Positions 5,975-8,708 of a DNA stretch of 8,708 nucleotides are shown here, one piece after another. The notes under the pieces are model-generated. The model had not been told where the DNA came from. It made no database searches and saw only the letters and a program-made list of their open reading frames with translations. Location: contig CADCVT010000287.1 of the NCBI GenBank assembly GCA_902806215.1, forward strand, positions 1 to 8,708, given 5' to 3'. The translations under genes and the position numbers were made by a program. Positions within the stretch are counted from its first letter, which is position 1. Each line of letters starts with the position of its first letter. This DNA comes from an uncultured Solirubrobacteraceae bacterium. Lineage in GTDB: Bacteria; Actinomycetota; Thermoleophilia; Solirubrobacterales; Solirubrobacteraceae.

Positions 5975-6002
5975 CCGGCGCGGCCCGCGACTACGCGCCG
6001 GC
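5974..6002. terminator. Candidate bidirectional terminator hairpin between convergent genes
   Basis: GCCGGCGCG (5974-5982) is perfectly complementary to CGCGCCGGC (5994-6002), a 9-bp all-GC stem with an 11-base loop. It spans the gap between the plus-strand small ORF, whose stop ends at 5974, and the minus-strand VOC gene, whose stop is at 5991-5993. That is where a shared transcription stop would be expected. Neither side has a T-run, so it would be a stem-only terminator or an mRNA end stabiliser. Confidence 0.4.
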
Positions 6003-6395
6003 CGGCGGCGCCTCGACCACCCAGACGTTGTTGCCGTCGGGGTCGCGGGCGAAGAACATCGCGGGCGCGCCGGGCGGCGTCATCGGCTCGTCGACCTCGA
6101 CGCCGAGCGCGCCCAGGCGCTTGTGCTCGCCGAGGACGTCGGCCGTCTCGACGCCGATCGAGCCGCCGCCGGGCTCGTCGCGCATGGGCGGGTTGAGCGC
6201 GAGGCGCGCGTCGCCGCCCGGCGGGGCGACCTCGACCCACCGGTGCTCGCCGTTCTCGCCGAAGCGCGTGTCGCTGCGGACCTCGAACCCGAGCTTCTCG
6301 GTGTAGAAGGCGATCGCCGCATCGACGTCGCTGACGGTGAACATCACGACGCCGATGTTCGCGATGGTGCTGGGGGCCTGCGTGGCGTTGCTCAT
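5991..6395 (-). CDS. VOC-family (glyoxalase/bleomycin-resistance fold) protein
   Basis: A 134-residue single-domain protein of the vicinal oxygen chelate superfamily. It shows the first half-motif GVVMFTVSDVDAAIAFYTEK (residues 15-34), a central GEHRWVEVAPPGG, the second half SIGVETADVLGEHKRLGALG, and the closing FFARDPDGNNVWVVEAP (114-130), where DPDGN is the usual turn before the last strand and E128 is a typical metal ligand. The first-strand His that most metal-using members carry appears to be Val here (about position 16), so a classical glyoxalase I role is doubtful; it may bind a ligand or use other residues. The ATG at 6395 is preferred because it leaves a normal ten-residue lead and has GGGG 4-7 bases upstream. 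An in-frame ATG at 6428 would add 11 residues. It is divergent from the membrane protein at 6447. Substrate unknown. Confidence 0.85.
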   Translation of the reverse strand: MSNATQAPSTIANIGVVMFTVSDVDAAIAFYTEKLGFEVRSDTRFGENGEHRWVEVAPPGGDARLALNPPMRDEPGGGSIGVETADVLGEHKRLGALGVEVDEPMTPPGAPAMFFARDPDGNNVWVVEAPPAGA

Positions 6396-6433
6396 GACCC
6401 CAAGACCGACGCGGAGCACGGAACTCATCGGTG

Positions 6434-6439
6434 TACGCT
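6434..6439 (+). promoter_or_regulatory. Candidate -10 element (TACGCT) for a leaderless transcript
   Basis: TACGCT fits TANNNT and lies exactly 7 bases before the ATG at 6447. No Shine-Dalgarno sequence precedes that ATG (the gap reads GAATCTC). It sits in the short divergent region with the VOC gene. A TG pair directly precedes the hexamer. No -35 match is clear. Confidence 0.45.
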
Positions 6440-6446
6440 GAATCTC

Positions 6447-6623
6447 ATGAACGAGCAGCGCTCATCGTCCTCGATCGCCACGAAGCTGATCGCCGCGCTC
6501 GTGCTGGCGGTCGTCGCCTGGCTCCTGCTGAAGGTCGTGATCGGGATCGTCACCGGCATCGCGACGACGGTCGCGGTCGTGCTCCTCGTGGTCGCCGCCA
6601 TCTGGGCGTTCACGCGCTTCTAG
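6447..6623 (+). CDS. Tiny membrane protein (58 residues), function unknown
   Basis: After a short polar head rich in Ser (MNEQRSSSSIATK) nearly the whole chain is hydrophobic, in two probable membrane helices (about 14-33 and 37-55) separated by a Gly turn (VIGIVTG) and ending in WAFTRF. There are no Cys, His or acidic residues in the membrane part, so an enzyme is unlikely; a small membrane subunit or structural hairpin is more plausible. An upstream extension of the frame is only the antisense of the VOC gene and is rejected. The start is supported by TACGCT 7 bases before the ATG. The next gene begins 9 bases after the stop, so the two probably share a transcript. Confidence 0.7.
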   Translation: MNEQRSSSSIATKLIAALVLAVVAWLLLKVVIGIVTGIATTVAVVLLVVAAIWAFTRF

Positions 6624-6632
6624 GCGCACGCC

Positions 6633-6920
6633 GTGGAGATCGGCCTCCTCATCATCCTGCTGAGCGGCGCGTTCGCCGGCTACATCGGCCGCGCCAAGGG
6701 CTCGTCGTTCTTCATCTGGTTCCTCGTCGGCGCGTGCGTGCCGGTCCTCGGCGTGATCGTCGCCGTCTTCTACCGGATGGAGCTCAACGAGCCCCGCAGG
6801 CAGTGCCCGGGCTGCGGCAAGGTCGTGAAGCTCTACGACGCGCTGTGCACCCGCTGCGGCACCGAGCTCGAGTACACCGACGAGCAGATTCCGCCGGAAA
6901 GCGCGCTCTCCGCCCGTTAG
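6633..6920 (+). CDS. Small membrane protein with C-terminal zinc ribbon, function unknown
   Basis: A 95-residue protein starting at GTG, 9 bases after the previous gene. Two hydrophobic segments (about 3-18 and 26-47) flank a basic loop (GRAKGSS). A cytoplasm-like tail then carries a compact zinc ribbon, CPGC at 58-61 and CTRC at 72-75 with ten residues between, followed by an acidic end (ELEYTDEQ). This layout, membrane anchor plus rubredoxin-like knuckle, is common in small bacterial proteins of unknown role. Zn binding is inferred from the spacing. The stop codon TAG forms part of the proposed ilvB -10 (TAGAAT), so the end of this gene and the ilvB promoter overlap. Confidence 0.8.
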   Translation: MEIGLLIILLSGAFAGYIGRAKGSSFFIWFLVGACVPVLGVIVAVFYRMELNEPRRQCPGCGKVVKLYDALCTRCGTELEYTDEQIPPESALSAR

Positions 6921-6923
6921 AAT
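6918..6923 (+). promoter_or_regulatory. Candidate ilvB promoter -10 (TAGAAT)
   Basis: TAGAAT is a strong -10 match in otherwise very GC-rich DNA, and it includes the stop codon of the preceding gene. A start about 7 bases further on (near 6930) gives a leader of about 50 bases before ilvB. No good TTGACA-like -35 lies at 16-18 bases; GGAAA at 6896-6900 is the only stretch of note there. Confidence 0.5.
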
Positions 6924-6926
6924 CGG

Positions 6927-6950
6927 GCCTCGGCCGCCCCCCGAGGCGGC
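6927..6950 (+). promoter_or_regulatory. Alternative hairpins in the ilvB leader (possible attenuator)
   Basis: Two mutually exclusive stems overlap. GCCTCGG (6927-6933) can pair with CCGAGGC (6941-6947) across a 7-base loop. GCCGCC (6933-6938) can pair with GGCGGC (6945-6950) across a 6-base loop, and this second stem is followed by TTCTT. The second form looks like a weak intrinsic terminator ahead of ilvB, the first like its competitor. No leader peptide rich in Leu, Val or Ile codons is visible between 6930 and 6981. It could equally be a terminator for the upstream small gene. Confidence 0.4.
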
Positions 6951-6970
6951 TTCTTCGTCCCACCACCCAA

Positions 6971-6976
6971 GCGGAG
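6971..6976 (+). promoter_or_regulatory. Ribosome binding site of ilvB
   Basis: GCGGAG ends five bases before the ATG at 6982, a normal spacing. It is notable because most other genes in the window lack such a site; it supports a leadered transcript for ilvB and fixes the start. Confidence 0.6.
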
Positions 6977-6981
6977 CCGTC

Positions 6982-8652
6982 ATGCGAGCAGTCGACGCCA
7001 TCATGGAGTGCCTCAAGGCCGAGGGCGTCGACGTCGTATTCGGGTACCCCGGCGGCGCCAACATGCCCACGTACGACGCGTTCGTCGACGCCGGGATCCG
7101 CCACATCCTCGTGCGCCACGAGGCCGGCGGCGGCCACGCCGCCGAGGGCTACGCGAAGGCGACCGGCCGCGTCGGCGTCGCGCTGGGCACGAGCGGCCCG
7201 GGCGCGACCAACCTCGTCACGCCGATCGTCGACGCGATGATGGACTCGGTCCCGGTGGTCTTCATCACCGGCCAGGTCCGCACCGACCTGCTCGGCACCG
7301 ACGGCTTCCAGGAGGCCGACACGATGGGGATCACGATCCCCGCCGTGAAGCACTCCTGGATGATCCAGCACCCGCTGGAGATCCCGCGCGTGCTGCACGA
7401 GGCCTTCTACGTCGCCCGCAGCGGGCGTCCCGGCCCGGTCGTCGTCGACATCCCGACCGACCTGTCGCGTGCGGACATCCCGTACGAGCCGGTCACCGAC
7501 GTCCACCTGCCCGGCTACCAGCCGACGCTCGAGGGCAACGCGAAGCAGATCCGCCAGGCCGCCAAGGCGCTGGCGAGCGCGCGGCGCCCGGTGATCTACG
7601 CCGGTGGCGGCGCGCTGCACGCGTCGGCCGAGCTGACCGACCTCGTCCGCGAGGGCAACTTCCCCGTCACCTGCACGCTCAACGGGCTCGGCGCCTACCC
7701 CGCGCCGGACCCGCAGTGGCTCGGCATGCTCGGCATGCACGGCACCCGCACGGCGAACTACACGATGGACGAGGCCGACCTGATCTGCGCGATCGGTGCC
7801 CGCTTCGACGATCGCATCACCGGCAAGCTCAGCGAGTTCGCCCCGCGCGCGAAGTTCATCCACATCGACATCGACCCGGCCGAGATCGGCAAGAACGTCC
7901 CGGCGCACATCCCGATCGCGGGCGACGCGAAGCACATCGTCGGCAAGCTCGTCAACGAGTACCGGGCGCTCGGGGCCGAGGCTTCGCGCCTCGACGAGTG
8001 GTGGTCGCGAATCCGCGCGTGGCAGGACAAGCATCCGCTCGGCTACGAGGCCTCCGAGGGCCCGGAGATCAAACCGCAGCACATGATCGAGGCGCTCTAC
8101 GAGGCGACGGGCGGCGACGCGATCGTCACCACCGACGTCGGCCAGCACCAGATGTGGGCCGCGCAGTACTTCCACTACAACCGGCCGCGCCGGTGGATCA
8201 GCTCCGGCGGGCTCGGCACGATGGGCTTCGGCCTGCCGGCGGCGCTGGGCGCCAAGGTCGGGATGCCCGACGAGACGGTCATCTGCATCAGCGGCGACGG
8301 CTCGATCCAGATGAACGCCCAGGAGTTCGCGACCTGTGCCGACAACGGCATCGCCGTGAAGACGTTCATCATGAACAACGGCTACCTCGGCATGGTCCGC
8401 CAGTGGCAGGAGCTGTTCTGGGACCGCCGCTACTCGCACGTGGAGATGGGCGGCAACCCCGACTTCGTCAAGCTCGCCGACGCGTACGGCTGCACGGGCA
8501 TGCGCGTGAGCGACAAGAGCGAGCTGCCCGACGCGATCAACGAGGCGCTCGCCACCGAGGGTCCCGTCGTCTGCGACGTCCGCGTCACGGCCGAGGAGAA
8601 CGTCTACCCGATGATCGCCCCCTGCGCTGCCGCCCGGGACATGGTGGGCTGA
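6982..8652 (+). CDS. ilvB: Acetolactate synthase large (catalytic) subunit
   Basis: A 556-residue thiamine diphosphate enzyme that condenses two pyruvates to 2-acetolactate (or pyruvate with 2-ketobutyrate), the first common step of valine, leucine and isoleucine synthesis. The N-terminal TPP domain shows FGYPGG (20-25), the catalytic Glu in VRHEAGGGHAAEGYAKATG (E47) and TSGPGATN. The GTDGFQEAD block (105-113) follows, and the central FAD domain covers about 185-340 (PVIYAGGG, GARFDDRITGKL). The C-terminal TPP-binding domain has GDGS (438-441) and the paired Asn of MNNGYLGM (465-466), the usual Mg-diphosphate motif. W in VRQWQELF matches the herbicide-site Trp. Usual length is 550-600. Differences: RHEAGG where most relatives have RHEQ, Arg in place of Pro in GQVRTD, and an unusual C-terminus, MIAPCAAARDMVG. 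A pyruvate-oxidase-type relative is possible, but the overall match is much closer to IlvB. The start is fixed by the ribosome binding site. The regulatory subunit ilvN is not recognised here. Confidence 0.93.
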   Translation: MRAVDAIMECLKAEGVDVVFGYPGGANMPTYDAFVDAGIRHILVRHEAGGGHAAEGYAKATGRVGVALGTSGPGATNLVTPIVDAMMDSVPVVFITGQVRTDLLGTDGFQEADTMGITIPAVKHSWMIQHPLEIPRVLHEAFYVARSGRPGPVVVDIPTDLSRADIPYEPVTDVHLPGYQPTLEGNAKQIRQAAKALASARRPVIYAGGGALHASAELTDLVREGNFPVTCTLNGLGAYPAPDPQWLGMLGMHGTRTANYTMDEADLICAIGARFDDRITGKLSEFAPRAKFIHIDIDPAEIGKNVPAHIPIAGDAKHIVGKLVNEYRALGAEASRLDEWWSRIRAWQDKHPLGYEASEGPEIKPQHMIEALYEATGGDAIVTTDVGQHQMWAAQYFHYNRPRRWISSGGLGTMGFGLPAALGAKVGMPDETVICISGDGSIQMNAQEFATCADNGIAVKTFIMNNGYLGMVRQWQELFWDRRYSHVEMGGNPDFVKLADAYGCTGMRVSDKSELPDAINEALATEGPVVCDVRVTAEENVYPMIAPCAAARDMVG

Positions 8653-8655
8653 CGC

Positions 8656-8708
8656 ATGGGCGATCCGGTCACGAAGGCGGATCTGCTCAGCCTCGAGGAC
8701 CTCGAGGC
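8656..8708 (+). CDS. Start of an unidentified ORF following ilvB
   Basis: Only 17 codons are visible (MGDPVTKADLLSLEDLE), starting at an ATG three bases after the ilvB stop, so it is probably in the same transcript. It does not look like the start of a standard IlvN, whose ACT domain normally begins within a few residues with a strand such as HTLSVLV; an extended IlvN or another pathway gene remains possible. Codon choice is consistent with coding. The fragment is too short for a family call. Confidence 0.45.
   Translation, partial: MGDPVTKADLLSLEDLE

Noticed and set aside
6784..8439. 551-codon minus-strand frame opposite ilvB
   Set aside because: Arises from the strong G/C third-position bias of ilvB; no domain is recognisable and ilvB is certain.
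1..8708. CRISPR array, tRNA, rRNA, insertion sequence, integrase or toxin-antitoxin system
   Set aside because: No regularly spaced repeats, no tRNA cloverleaf or rRNA-like segment, no terminal inverted repeats with a transposase, and no recognisable protein of these families in any convincing frame.

Overview
This is a compact, very GC-rich chromosomal segment with almost every codon ending in G or C. It most resembles an actinobacterium. The gene content, the lineage-type membrane proteins and the leaderless-looking starts suggest class Thermoleophilia (Solirubrobacterales-like), but that placement is an inference. I see no tRNA, rRNA, transposase, integrase, phage gene, CRISPR array or toxin-antitoxin pair. 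Apart from the 64-base gap after gatB and the 61-base leader of ilvB, the gaps between genes are very short, and no stretch over 300 bases lacks a gene.

Layout from left to right: (1) the 3' three quarters of gatB (Glu/Asp-tRNA amidotransferase subunit B), cut by the window edge; (2) a regulator-like protein joining an N-terminal AraC-type helix-turn-helix to a C-terminal DinB-like bundle, coupled by an ATGA overlap to a truncated SnoaL/NTF2-like reading frame whose 3' part is missing; (3) on the minus strand, a complete flavin-containing monooxygenase whose 3' end runs into that remnant; (4) 24 bases further on, divergently transcribed, a two-gene unit of unknown membrane proteins, the first with a Thr/Pro-rich tail; (5) a 74-residue protein ending in Gly-Gly, joined by a one-base stop/start overlap to another unknown membrane protein; (6) a probable 42-codon small ORF and, convergent with it, a VOC (glyoxalase-fold) protein, with a 9-bp GC hairpin between their ends; (7) two tiny membrane proteins, the second with a zinc ribbon; (8) ilvB, the acetolactate synthase large subunit, with its own -10 and a hairpin-rich leader, followed 3 bases later by the start of another ORF.

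The housekeeping anchors are gatB (aminoacyl-tRNA maturation) and ilvB (branched-chain amino acid synthesis). Between them lies accessory and lineage-specific material with no obvious common pathway. The most distinctive signals are the repeated TANNNT-(7 or 8 nt)-start-codon arrangement, which points to leaderless transcripts; the overlapping divergent promoters at 3554-3577; the gene-end collision at 2261-2327; the small Gly-Gly protein; and the two alternative hairpins in the ilvB leader. I do not find a convincing new multi-gene defence or biosynthetic system.
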